A stretch of 10,099 nucleotides of DNA from Baffinella frigidus (GCA_026770585.1 MU646306.1:509178-519276), one strand, 5' to 3'. Shown: positions 1 to 5,713, counted from the first letter of the stretch. Program-made: numbers and translations. Notes: generated by a model not told the origin, from the sequence alone.

Positions 1-40
<40 letters not shown>
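1..40. repeat. Poly-G homopolymer run
   Basis: Forty consecutive G residues begin the window, followed by a purine-rich G/A stretch to about position 95. It is not a telomere repeat. It may be a genuine homopolymer or a sequencing or assembly artefact at a contig edge; the sequence alone cannot decide. Confidence 0.9.
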
Positions 41-43
<3 letters not shown>

Positions 44-139
44 CGCGAGAAGGAGGAGGGGGGCAGTGAGAGCAGCGAGAGTGGGGAGGCCGAGGATTGA
101 CGCCAGAAAGTTTTTACTGTTGATCTTAAATTTCGGACC

Positions 140-300
140 GACCGATTCCCCTGCTTTTCTTAAATTTTGGTCGTGCTACTATCCATTTCCTGCTTTTTTT
201 GAATTGCACGAAGGTGCCACCGACCGTTTCCAGATTACACGCACCTTATGAGTGAGATACCCTTGTACACTGTGAAGGTTCTGAGGGCAAGGGCAGGCCG
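140..300. repeat. Dispersed direct repeat R1, copy 1
   Basis: This stretch is imperfectly repeated at 911-1073, about 775 bp downstream. Shared blocks in order are ACCGATTCCCCTG, GTGCCACC followed by CCGTTT, CAGATTACACG, TATGAGTGAGA and GCAGGCCG. It carries no believable ORF. The block at 243-265 resembles the right end of the fold-back elements at 468-584 and 1482-1603 (TTATGA..GAG.TACCC), so the repeat may contain a remnant of that element family. Confidence 0.75.
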
Positions 301-467
301 CCATTGGCTGCACCAACGTAGCTCTGTGGGTAGTGAGGGTAGGAGGGTAGGATGGGGAACTGCGAGAACAATTCGCCAGACCAGTCCGGCGGCTGAAGGC
401 TGCTTTACCTGGGGACAAGTCCCATTTCGGCATAGAGGACGTGACTTGTGTAAAGTCGCTCCAGCTA

Positions 468-584
468 CAGGGGTACCTCGCTCATAAGAAACCGCCCACC
501 CCCTAGGATCACCATAGGGCCCAAGGCGTAGGTCCACTGTAGGGTCCTGGGGGGGCGCGATTTCTCATCAGCGAGGTACCCCTG
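468..584. mobile_element. Fold-back element FB-A, copy 1 (117 bp)
   Basis: The left arm starts CAGGGGTACCTCGCTCATA and the right arm ends GCGAGGTACCCCTG. The arms pair over about 30 bp with a few mismatches, around a GC-rich centre with a CCTAGG-type motif and ATAGGGCCC. There is no coding capacity. A further pairing block (CCCATTT..GGCA at 421-432 with TGCC.AAATGGG at 587-598) suggests a larger, older inverted repeat with about 36 bp of extra sequence in the left arm. The arms are symmetrical through GTACC, so the exact ends and any target duplication cannot be fixed. A relative lies at 1482-1603. Confidence 0.75.
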
Positions 585-774
585 CGTGCCTAAATGGGAC
601 GTGTCTCCAGGCCTCACAGGTGTACCGCATCCCGCTGTGGAAGCAAGACGGGCAACAGCTGCATAGAAGGAGCCTTTTTCAAACGAATTCGAGCTGACTA
701 CACCGACTGCAATATGCACGACCGTGCCTACAAATTTCACGACCGTGGTCGGTGTACTCAGATTCGTAGGGCCA

Positions 775-868
775 TCCATGCTGGTCGTGCTCGATGTCGG
801 AGTTGTCGCTGTCGCTGGAGGGAGGAGTGCCTCCCGGAGAGGGCCACCCCCACCTGCCGCGAGAGGGG
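775..868. repeat. Direct repeat R2, copy 1
   Basis: It matches 1133-1232 imperfectly. Shared blocks are CATGCTGGTCGT, the CGTCGCTGGAGG/TGTCGCTGGAGG motif, and GAGGGCCACCCCCACCTGCC. A third short copy of the GCTGTCGCTGGAGGA block lies at 1081-1095. No coding function is visible. The neighbouring 585-775 holds nothing I recognise. Confidence 0.75.
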
Positions 869-910
869 GCACGTTCAGGTGGTCGATGATTGAAACTTCC
901 CCTAAGCACC

Positions 911-1073
911 TACCGATTCCCCTGTTTTTTTGTTTTTTTAGGTCATGCTACTGAACGTTTCAATGCTGTCCTGAAATTTTATGAACGTGCCACCAGCCGT
1001 TTTCAGATTACACGTATCGTATGAGTGAGACACCCCTGTGCGCTGTGAATGTTGTGAGGGTTAGTGCAGGCCG
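911..1073. repeat. Dispersed direct repeat R1, copy 2
   Basis: Second copy of the 140-300 repeat. The end block TATGAGTGAGACACCCCTG (1020-1038) is closer to the fold-back right-end consensus than the one in copy 1. No ORF of note. Confidence 0.75.
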
Positions 1074-1107
1074 AGCCACCGCTGTCGCTGGAGGACGGAG
1101 TTCACTC

Positions 1108-1140
1108 CATGAAGGGTACTCCATCGTAGTACCCTTCATG
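1108..1140. repeat. Short hairpin, 13-bp perfect arms
   Basis: CATGAAGGGTACT (1108-1120) and AGTACCCTTCATG (1128-1140) are exact reverse complements around a 7-nt loop. It joins two R2-type blocks. It is probably a small inverted duplication or a minimal fold-back element; there is no T-run that would make it terminator-like. Confidence 0.85.
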
Positions 1141-1232
1141 CTGGTCGTCCTCGTTGTCAAAAGCATCGCCGTCGCTGGAGGGGGGGGTGCTTCCCGGCGA
1201 GGGCCACCCCCACCTGCCGAGAGAGGTGCCAC
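1133..1232. repeat. Direct repeat R2, copy 2
   Basis: Second copy of the 775-868 repeat, sharing GAGGGCCACCCCCACCTGCC. The two are clearly related but diverged by substitutions and small indels. Confidence 0.75.
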
Positions 1233-1329
1233 AGTCATGGCCTTTGTACAGAACCAGTTCCGGTGTCCGCCTATGTTGGGAGCTCGAAGAACCTGAAGGA
1301 CCTGAAGGATCAACTCCAAACTCTAGAGG

Positions 1330-1472
1330 ACTTGCCGCGAGGGAGCGTGGGGAGGAGTCACGGCTTCCCGCAAGGTTGCTTTCCTTGGAGATCGAGAAGT
1401 GCCACGTTCAGTGGGGCATACCTCGAACGTGTAACGACTTGCCTCAAGGGAGCGTCGGGAGGAGTCACGACT
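1330..1472. repeat. Pair of direct repeats R3 (1330-1364 and 1437-1472)
   Basis: The blocks share ACTTGCC, AGGGAGCGT and GGAGGAGTCACG and are spaced 107 bp apart. Nothing else is recognisable between them. They lie just left of the second FB-A copy. Confidence 0.7.
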
Positions 1473-1481
1473 CGCAGGGTA

Positions 1482-1603
1482 CAGGAGTACCTCGCTCATA
1501 CGAAAGCGCCCCCCCCCCCCCCTAGGACCACCATAGGGCCCTAGGCAGAGGCCTACTGTAGGGTCCTAGGAGGAGGCGCTTCCTTATGATCGAGGTACCC
1601 CTG
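1482..1603. mobile_element. Fold-back element FB-A, copy 2 (122 bp)
   Basis: Relative of 468-584. The left arm reads CAGGAGTACCTCGCTCATAC and the right arm TTATGATCGAGGTACCCCTG. The interior has a long C run (from about 1509 to 1522), then CCTAGGACCACCATAGGGCC and, opposite, AGGGTCCTAGG. Both copies share the ACCATAGGGCCC core and GGTCCTAGG-type blocks. No coding capacity. Ends are uncertain for the same symmetry reason as copy 1. Confidence 0.75.
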
Positions 1604-1726
1604 TGCGAAGTCAAGCCAAGGCACGCTTCTTGCCTCTGTCGGGAACTAGAACAAAATCTCCAACCCCCCAAACTGCAATTGACTTTGCAGACTATCACGT
1701 GCAATCATAAGCCTTGCCCATCTCAC

Positions 1727-1806
1727 CTTGCGCGCCCTCCGCCGTCTTGGCCCCCACTGAAGTCCACCGCCAGGTCCGCGATGAGGCGCACCAGACCCGG
1801 TTCCAT
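1727..1806 (-). CDS. Candidate minus-strand exon, function unknown
   Basis: On the minus strand an ATG at 1806-1804 opens 26 codons that read like real protein (MEPGLVRLIADLAVDFSGG, then QDGGGRA) and run into a good eukaryotic donor, GCAAG|GTGAGA, with GT at 1726-1725. Codons are GC-rich at third positions, like the exons elsewhere here. It may be the first exon of a gene continuing leftwards, or an internal exon, since the open frame extends a few codons upstream through LRQ. I see no partner exon to its left inside the repeat-rich 1-1700 region. It could also be a downstream exon of the gene at 1937-2518, but I could not find a donor and acceptor pair with matching phase. Confidence 0.4.
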
Positions 1807-1890
1807 TTGCCGCAGCCATACTTAGTTCTTCTTTGAAACGTTGCCAAGAGTATGAAGCTCCGACTAGCTTTTCGGGAGTGCATAATTTAT

Positions 1891-1980
1891 CTAGTCTCTT
1901 CAGCCCCGACGGGAATGTGAATTGCGTAGGGGAAGTTTACACGTCCAGTCTCTTCAGTTCCGACGGGGAGCGGCAATTCG
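1891..1980. repeat. 54-bp period tandem duplication, two partial copies
   Basis: AGTCTCTTCAG followed by CCGACGGG occurs at 1893 and again 54 bp later at 1947, and each copy ends in a CAATTCG/GAATTGCG-like block. The second copy overlaps the last codons of the minus-strand ORF at 1937-2518, so the end of that ORF may be repeat-derived. Confidence 0.8.
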
Positions 1981-2518
1981 TTCGTACAACTATTATTAGC
2001 CGCAGGTTCAGGGCCAGGGAGCTGACCAGAGATAGCGGCGACTCGGTGCCCAGCCGAGGGTGCAGCGCCATTGCCAAGGCTAGCTTGGCGCCGGCCTCGT
2101 CCACGGCCGTGATGGTAAAGTCTCCCGCCCTGGTCCCGTCCCATTCGGGGTTGAGACCCCGTGACCTCATGACGTCGAAGATCCGTTCCCCGAGTCGAAG
2201 CACCCGCAGATCGTACGTGGAATACCTGGTGTGGTCCCAGTCGATGGTGAACGTTGTGCCGAGGCCATTGGACAGCACACTCATCCAGTCATCGGGCGTG
2301 GCAAACGAAACGCTCGAGGCGCTCCCCCCGAAGTATACCACGCTGTTGCGGGAGAGCGTGAACACGACGTCCACCTCGATCTTCTCCTGGAGCTCGAGGA
2401 TGTCGAAAGCTATCACGACCGAGAGCGCGCCCAAGGCTTCGGAGACCATGCGATGCACCTTCCCTTTCTTTTCCTGCAGTTTTGCGTCGCTGAGTTTGTC
2501 GGCGCCCGCTGCCGCCAT
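1937..2518 (-). CDS. Conserved-looking hypothetical protein (about 193 aa)
   Basis: This is the longest protein-like ORF in the window. It starts at the ATG at 2518-2516 (MAAAGADKL...) and ends with TAA at 1939-1937. Residues about 1-35 are charged and probably helical. Residues about 35-140 look like a folded alpha/beta domain, with hydrophobic and acidic alternation (EKIEVDVVF, NSVVYFGGS, TFTIDWDHT). Near 135-150 there is the block RSRGLNPEWDG, which resembles the GL..eWdG signature in some uncharacterised algal and bacterial proteins; this resemblance is from memory and weak. No signal peptide, transmembrane span or catalytic motif is evident. The last 20 or so residues overlap a tandem repeat and may be past the real splice site. 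It is divergent from the secreted-protein exon at 2761. Function unknown. Confidence 0.6.
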   Translation of the reverse strand: MAAAGADKLSDAKLQEKKGKVHRMVSEALGALSVVIAFDILELQEKIEVDVVFTLSRNSVVYFGGSASSVSFATPDDWMSVLSNGLGTTFTIDWDHTRYSTYDLRVLRLGERIFDVMRSRGLNPEWDGTRAGDFTITAVDEAGAKLALAMALHPRLGTESPLSLVSSLALNLRLIIVVRTNCRSPSELKRLDV

Positions 2519-2760
2519 CACTGATTACAAAACCAAAAATCTGCCCCTGGCCCTCCCCTGCCTCACTTCCGCTCCATCCATGGAGTTCGTCTGAGAGAGT
2601 GCATTCCGGGCTTTCGGGGATATCCAGGATGAGAAAGAAGAGGCCGCCTGCGCCGGTGATCAACGGGAAGAACGGAGGCAGGTTGCGGTACTGGTCAAAA
2701 GATGGTTGCTGGACTGGTCAAACGTAAAACGGGACTTGTTGGGCAACTTGGGCAGAGAGA
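2519..2760. promoter_or_regulatory. Intergenic gap between divergent starts, possible shared promoter
   Basis: The minus-strand ORF starts at 2518 and the plus-strand exon at 2761, leaving 242 bp. The sequence contains two nearby TTTGACCAGT-type blocks (minus strand, around 2690-2720) as a short direct duplication. I see no convincing TATA box. Promoter function is inferred from the head-to-head layout only, and it shrinks if the candidate upstream exon near 2567-2700 is real. Confidence 0.35.
2521..2566 (-). other. Candidate 46-nt intron upstream of the minus-strand ORF
   Basis: Read on the minus strand, GTGAGG (from 2566) and TAATCAG (ending 2521) bracket 46 nt. Removing it joins the open frame ending ...SDELHGWSG at 2567 to the ATG-ATG-GCG start region without a stop. 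The upstream frame (about 2567-2700, containing FFPLITGAGGLFFLILDIPE) is hydrophobic enough to be a membrane span. The alternative, a simple start at 2518 with this as 5' leader, is equally compatible with the sequence. Confidence 0.3.
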
Positions 2761-3108
2761 ATGCGCGGGGATCTTCTCCTCCTCCTTCTCACCTTCATCA
2801 TAGGCCTTCAACAAGCCGGCGGGCTTGAAGTCCTTGACCCTGCAGAGGGCGCCGCCGCTCCGCTGAGCAGCAGCGGCGTGCTCCGCCTCCGGATCGACCT
2901 CGGGGAGGGTGTGCGCGTCCCCACGCATGGCTCCCTCGCTGTCTTCGTCGACGGCGACCTCTCCGCGGTGCTCTGCCCGCAGCAGGAGACTTCGTTCGCG
3001 GGCTGCCCAGGCGCCGGGGAGGCGCTTGATGGGCGTGTGAGCGTCGCGTTGGAGGGCGTGCGGGGTGGGGAGCGGTTCATCTCTGTGGAGCTCCTCGATG
3101 CACAGCAG
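2761..3108 (+). CDS. Exon 1 of a secretory-pathway protein (signal peptide, beta-rich)
   Basis: The ATG at 2761 opens 116 codons. Residues 1-21 form a classic signal sequence or signal anchor (MRGDLLLLLLTFIIGLQQAG), so the product enters the ER. The rest alternates short hydrophobic strands with acidic and glycine turns (SGVLRLRIDLGEG, GSLAVFVDGDL, ERFISVELLDAQQ), suggesting a beta-sandwich-type luminal domain; two cysteines lie near 72 and 81. The exon ends in phase 0 at GCACAG CAG|GTCAGC. The open frame runs only 6 codons past this donor before a stop. The next exon is probably 3787 onward, also phase 0 and continuing naturally (…LLDAQQ + NPVLVARR…). Third positions are strongly G/C. It probably belongs with the glycosyltransferase-like exons at 5246 and 7269, which is inference. 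Confidence 0.65.
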
Positions 3109-3240
3109 GTCAGCGGGTGGAGGAGCTAGCCCTGAAAAGAGTCGGATTCCAGACCATGAATGAGGCAGCCTTGCACTTGGATTCGCAGCGTTCTCGCGCT
3201 CGCGGGGATGGCCCAGCTTTCTGATCGACACCCTGGACCG

Positions 3241-3386
3241 CACGTCTCTCCACCAGCCCTCAGAAGTGAACCAAATCGCGATATGGAGAGTTGTGGGCAA
3301 TCCCCATAGGTGGTAAATCCTGAGCATTTACCACCCAGGAGAAACCACCTTTTGCGACGATCGATTTGGTTCACATCTGAGGGCTG
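3241..3386. mobile_element. Fold-back element FB-B in a 146-bp tandem unit, copy 1
   Basis: The fold-back proper is 3257-3383. Its left arm is CCCTCAGAAGTGAACCAAAT and its right arm ATTTGGTTCACATCTGAGGG, pairing with one mismatch over these 20 bp. Inside is a second hairpin (GGTGGTAAAT / ATTTACCACC around 3309-3335). It is preceded by CACGTCTCTCCACCAG, which is repeated before copy 2, so element plus flank was duplicated in tandem. No ORF. A 4-bp target duplication is not evident. Confidence 0.8.
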
Positions 3387-3531
3387 CACGTCTCTCGACC
3401 AGCCCTCAGAAGTGAACCAAATCGCGACATGGAGAGTTGTGGGCAATCCCCATAGGTGGTGAATCCTGAGCATTTACCACCCAGGGGGAATCAGCCTCTG
3501 CGACGATCGATTTGGTTCACTCCTGAGGTCT
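3387..3531. mobile_element. Fold-back element FB-B in a 146-bp tandem unit, copy 2
   Basis: Fold-back 3403-3528, about 90% identical by eye to copy 1 and in the same orientation. The right arm ends TTCACTCCTGAGG and is followed by TCTGGTGG, which pairs with the CCACCAG/GACCAG flank, hinting that the true terminal repeat is longer than in copy 1. The tandem arrangement suggests unequal exchange or slippage after insertion rather than two independent insertions. Confidence 0.8.
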
Positions 3532-3548
3532 GGTGGCTGTGCGCGCAG

Positions 3549-3572
3549 AACCCGCTGCTCGTCGCGCGGCGC
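3549..3572 (+). pseudogene. Truncated copy of the exon-2 start
   Basis: After GCGCGCAG, the 24 bases from 3549 encode NPLLVARR, almost the same as the start of exon 2 at 3787 (NPVLVARR). The match stops abruptly at 3572. The acceptor-like CGCAG is duplicated too, so the copy includes the intron-exon junction. It is too short to be functional and is probably a local duplication remnant. Confidence 0.65.
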
Positions 3573-3786
3573 CCACACCGGGGACCCTCCCACTGAGTTG
3601 AAGATCGTTGAGCTTGAGTTAGTGATGGCAACCAGAGTCGTGAAGCGAGCGCCTCCGACGCTAAGGTAGGTAGGTCCGGTTGTACATTTAGGTCCTTAAG
3701 AAGCACTTAATCCGAGCCCCCTCTGGTCGCCTTAAGTTTATGGTCCGACGCCATAAGTTCAATAAAGTCTCCCCCCCTCCGCGCAG

Positions 3787-3999
3787 AACCCGGTGCTCGT
3801 CGCGCGGCGCACGGTGGTGGTGACGGGTGACTCGGAGCTGGATGAGAGCTTCCCGAGCATCGATGGCCGCGCTCCGGTGCCGCCCCCCGCACACAGTACC
3901 AGGAGTTGTGCCCCGCAACATCAGACGCGCGCCTCGTTTCCACCAGCCGCCCAGCCGTGGTATGGATGGACCCCAGCTAATGGCAGAAGCTTACGTTAA
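3787..3999 (+). CDS. Exon 2 of the secretory-pathway gene (3' limit uncertain)
   Basis: It follows a pyrimidine-rich CTCCCCCCCTCCGCGCAG acceptor and is open in phase 0: NPVLVARRTVVVTGDSELDE, then SFPSIDGR. This continues the beta-rich, acidic style of exon 1. After about residue 28 the sequence turns into a proline-rich, low-information stretch (APVPPPAHS...) that may already be intron; I could not identify a convincing phase-0 donor. The stop that closes the frame (3997-3999) lies inside the inserted fold-back element at 3992, so it is not the ancestral end. It should join eventually to an exon like 5246-5353. Confidence 0.45.
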   Translation, partial: NPVLVARRTVVVTGDSELDESFPSIDGRAPVPPPAHSTRSCAPQHQTRASFPPAAQPWYGWTPANGRSLR

Positions 4000-4133
4000 C
4001 GGACCCCTTAAGGGGTCGGTTAACGTGGGCTTGCAAGCTCTAAAATGATTTTAAAAACGATTTCAGGACTTTTAAAGCCCAAGATTTTTTTCCATTATAA
4101 ATTTTACACCAAAGTTACTACTCCGTTAACGTA
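3992..4133. mobile_element. MITE-like element FB-C (142 bp), AGCT duplication
   Basis: The element starts TACGTTAACGGA and ends TCCGTTAACGTA, exact reverse complements. It is bounded on both sides by AGCT (3988-3991 and 4134-4137), a self-complementary 4-bp direct repeat that reads as the target duplication. The left part holds a second palindrome (GTTAACGGACCCCTT and its complement, one mismatch, about 3995-4024). The centre is AT-rich with no ORF. Its ends match those of the FB-E elements (TA.G.TAACGG). Confidence 0.75.
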
Positions 4134-4303
4134 AGCTTTTTGCATGACAGCGTCAGCGTGGCACGCAGTAAGGCTCGCGGAGCTCGAGGAATCCTGCGAT
4201 TTTGACCCTTCTGCGAGCAACAACACTCTGCGAGAAAAAACGTTCTGCGACTCAGAGCCCTGCACGTCACGATCCTTGTGTATACTCATCCTGCTCATCA
4301 ATT

Positions 4304-4385
4304 ATTCCACGTGGAATTTGCATGCTCAAACATCCCACGTGGCTTTGCTGGCTCAAATTCCCCACGTGGCTGTGCAGGCGTTCAC
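4304..4385. repeat. Three CACGTG-containing direct repeats, 27-28 bp apart
   Basis: CACGTG cores lie at 4308, 4336 and 4363, within similar units (TTCCACGTGG, TCCCACGTGGCTTTGC, CCCACGTGGCTGTGC). The first sits in a 14-bp palindrome, ATTCCACGTGGAAT. Related but degenerate versions (ATTCCGTGTGG) occur at 4472 and 4872, ahead of other intron-end repeats. CACGTG is the core of E-box/G-box sites, but the repeats may simply be intron tandem repeats. Confidence 0.75.
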
Positions 4386-4414
4386 GGCGGTGGTGTTCCC
4401 AAAGGACCGGGCGT
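4378..4414 (+). pseudogene. Exon-B copy 1, broken
   Basis: After GTGCAG, the sequence encodes AFTAVVFPKDRAC, matching the first 13 residues of the intact exon at 5246 with one change (S to P). It then runs into a 36-bp palindrome and a TGA stop. Further short remnants of the same exon start (GCGTTC) follow a CAG at 4491 and 4617. Confidence 0.7.
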
Positions 4415-4459
4415 GTAAATGATCGTGACGTCACGATCATTTACACGTATGCGCATACG
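4412..4459. repeat. Perfect 36-bp palindrome plus adjoining 14-bp palindrome
   Basis: 4412-4447 is an uninterrupted perfect palindrome centred on TGACGTCA (left half CGTGTAAATGATCGTGAC). It overlaps by two bases a second perfect palindrome, CGTATGCGCATACG, at 4446-4459. It interrupts an exon copy exactly where the intact exon continues with CCAGCTGG. It could be a minimal fold-back insertion; TGACGTCA is also the CRE-type bZIP core, but no gene context supports regulation. Confidence 0.85.
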
Positions 4460-4544
4460 CTCGTATCAAATATTCCGTGTGGCTGTGCAGGCGTTCCATC
4501 CTTCGGGGTGGTCACGGGCTGCTAGACCCCTCGCGTCTCGGCCT

Positions 4545-4616
4545 ACCTCTCCCCCTGGCGTGAAACTGTCGTATATGTCAACTTGATAAACCTCGCCTCC
4601 CCCCCGCGCTCTGCAG
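4545..4616 (+). repeat. Intron 3'-end repeat, copy 1 (acceptor-like)
   Basis: CCTCTCCCCC, then GCGTGAAAC, then TCAACTT.ATAAA, and a C-rich tract ending TCTGCAG before GCGTTCACGG. The same order recurs at 4886-4964. Both end in a pyrimidine-rich acceptor in front of the exon-B start, so intron ends were copied along with the exon. Confidence 0.7.
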
Positions 4617-4700
4617 GCGTTCACGGTTGAGATCCGTCTGCGATCAAGCGCCCTCTGCGATTCAGAGCCCTGCTTATCACGATCCTCTGCTAGCATGCTC

Positions 4701-4850
4701 TTATCTCAGAAAAGGGATTCTAAAATCCGTTTTCTTAAGTCAATTCCTACACGAATTCGTCAACTTATTCTTTTCCCTTCGCATAAGTTGACAGATCTGA
4801 AGGGGAAATGACTTAAGAAAACGGATTTTAGAATCCCTTTTCTGAGATAA
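4701..4850. mobile_element. MITE-like element FB-D (150 bp), 42-bp perfect arms
   Basis: The arms 4701-4742 and 4809-4850 are perfect reverse complements (ends TTATCTCAGAAAAGGG / CCCTTTTCTGAGATAA) around a 66-bp AT-rich centre with no ORF. The flanks are GCTC (4697-4700) and GCTT (4851-4854), a 4-bp duplication with one mismatch; if the outer C/G pair belongs to the element, the duplication is less clear. The TTATC end is shared with the element at 8550-8689. Confidence 0.75.
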
Positions 4851-4885
4851 GCTTATACGCCTGTATCAAACATTCCGTGTGGTTT

Positions 4886-4964
4886 ACCTCTCCCCCCAGC
4901 GTGAAACGGTCATGTTTTTCAACTTAATAAATTGTCAACTCGCCCCCCCCCCCCCGGTTTGCAG
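4886..4964 (+). repeat. Intron 3'-end repeat, copy 2 (acceptor-like)
   Basis: Second copy of the 4545-4616 block, with a longer C run (about 4941-4955) and GGTTTGCAG before the exon-B start at 4965. About two mismatches in the first 30 bp relative to copy 1. Confidence 0.7.
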
Positions 4965-5005
4965 GCGTTCACGGCGGTGGTGTTCTCAGAGGATCGGAGC
5001 TCGAG
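4965..5005 (+). pseudogene. Exon-B copy 4, truncated
   Basis: It follows a C-rich CAG acceptor and encodes AFTAVVFSEDR (D/K change relative to the intact copy), then diverges into GGAGCTCGAGGA, a block also present at 4179-4190. So the copy ends inside a local repeat. Not functional as an exon. Confidence 0.65.
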
Positions 5006-5043
5006 GAGTTCTTCGACTGAGAATTTAAAATCGGCGATTTTCA

Positions 5044-5203
5044 TAGGCTAACGGCCTGAAAAGGGGGTAGTTAGGCATACGGCATTGCCTAGGACCTCCT
5101 ACCGTAGGCCGAAGGATCCTAGGACCAAAAAGTCTCGGCCTACGGTAGGAGGTCCTAGGCAATGCCGTAGGCCTAACTACCCCATTTTCAGGCCGTTACC
5201 CTA
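5044..5203. mobile_element. MITE-like element FB-E copy 1 (160 bp), TTAA-type site
   Basis: The arms are about 65 bp, starting TAGGCTAACGGCCTGAAAA and ending TTTTCAGGCCGTTACCCTA. Internal blocks TTGCCTAGGACCTCCTACCG and their complement meet near a central AAAAAGTC. The right flank is TTAA (5204-5207); the left flank is TTCA (5040-5043), read as a decayed TTAA duplication. A copy of equal length lies inverted at 8743-8902 with only about 7 differences by eye. No ORF. Confidence 0.85.
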
Positions 5204-5245
5204 TTAATTTGGTCCAACCGTGAGGGCTGGTGGGTGGCTGAGCAG

Positions 5246-5353
5246 GCGTTCACGGCGGTGGTGTTCTCAAAGGACCGGGCGTGCCAGCTGGACCAGCTCC
5301 TGGCGTCCCTCTCCGCCCACGTCCCCAACCTCTCCGCCGCATTCCGCGTCAAG
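5246..5353 (+). CDS. Exon B, intact: glycosyltransferase-like N-terminal segment
   Basis: It is a 108-nt, phase-0 exon between GAGCAG (acceptor) and CAAG|GTATGT (donor), encoding 36 residues. The opening AFTAVVFSKDRACQLDQLL has the look of the first beta strand and following helix of GT-A-type glycosyltransferase-like proteins (hydrophobic strand, F-S-K-D-R, then QL..LL.SL); this is family knowledge from memory, not a search. The end (SAAFRVK) would join directly to VLYLATTGKF at 7269, giving a second strand. Partial copies of this exon surround it (4378, 4965, 5436, 5669, 6011). It is the only copy complete at both splice sites. Upstream it should connect to exon 2 at 3787. If joined, the enzyme would be luminal (ER/Golgi). 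Substrate unknown. Confidence 0.6.
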
Positions 5354-5435
5354 GTATGTTTCAGGCTGAAACTCGTCCAAACGTTGCGTTTTTTCACCAT
5401 GAGAAGGATTTTTTGCGAAATGGTCTCAAGTCCGT

Positions 5436-5510
5436 GCGTGCCAGCTGGACCAGCTCTTGGCGTCCCTCTCCGCCCACGTCCCCAACCTCTCCGCCGCCTT
5501 CCGCGTCAAG
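5436..5510 (+). pseudogene. Exon-B copy 6, lacking its 5' part
   Basis: From GCGTGCCAGCTGGACCAG to CCGCGTCAAG it repeats the last 75 nt of exon B with only about two differences and keeps a GT donor (AAG|GTATTTAG). The first 33 nt and the acceptor are absent, replaced by sequence from within the preceding intron. The high identity implies a recent duplication. Confidence 0.7.
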
Positions 5511-5540
5511 GTATTTAGGGTTGAGGGTTGATGGTGTGGA

Positions 5541-5593
5541 CGCCATGATTTCTGCAGAAATCATGGCGAATGATATCTGCAGAAATCATGGCG
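5541..5593. repeat. Perfect 28-bp palindrome and a following half copy
   Basis: 5541-5568 is a perfect palindrome (CGCCATGATTTCTG and its complement) centred on the PstI-like CTGCAG. An 18-bp copy of its right portion (TCTGCAGAAATCATGGCG) recurs at 5576-5593. It lies at the point where related intron copies carry GATTTCTGCA (5859, 6311), so it probably arose by local inverted duplication. Confidence 0.85.
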
Positions 5594-5668
5594 ATTTTGT
5601 GCATGTGATTTTTTCATGGCGGCATACTCAGAGTGGCAGGATGTGAAATTGGATGCGTGTTCGTGTCA

Positions 5669-5713
5669 CTCTCCGCCCACGTCCCCAACCTTTCCGCCGC
5701 CTTCCGCGTGAAG
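5669..5713 (+). pseudogene. Exon-B copy 7, last 45 nt only
   Basis: It covers CTCTCCGCCCACGTCCCCAA through CCGCGTGAAG and keeps a donor, AAG|GTACGG. An even shorter copy (CGCCTTCCGCGTTAGG|GTACGG) follows at 6011-6025. Successive copies lose more of the 5' end: 108, 75, 45 and 15 nt. Confidence 0.65.

Larger units (their letters stand above)
3109..3786 (+). other. Probable intron 1 (678 nt) with nested repeats
   Basis: It begins GTCAGC after an intact exon and ends with a pyrimidine-rich stretch and CGCAG before AACCCG. It contains two tandem fold-back units (3241-3531) and an abortive copy of the exon-2 start at 3549-3572. The stretches 3120-3240 and 3575-3770 hold nothing I recognise. Confidence 0.5.

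Noticed and set aside
594-893. Overlapping ORFs around 465-954 on both strands
   Set aside because: They run through repeats R2 and the fold-back, are arginine/proline/cysteine-rich, and have no consistent frame between repeat copies.
1833-2594. Long plus-strand ORF of 253 codons
   Set aside because: It is antisense to the minus-strand ORF at 1937-2518, its residues are serine/threonine/arginine-rich low-information sequence, and the minus strand reads more like a folded protein.
2695-3327. Minus-strand ORF of 210 codons
   Set aside because: It overlaps the signal-peptide exon antisense and runs through the tandem fold-back region; a GC-rich shadow frame.
3575-3780. tRNA-like or small RNA gene in the gap before exon 2
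   Set aside because: I looked for cloverleaf stems and A/B box motifs and found no consistent set.
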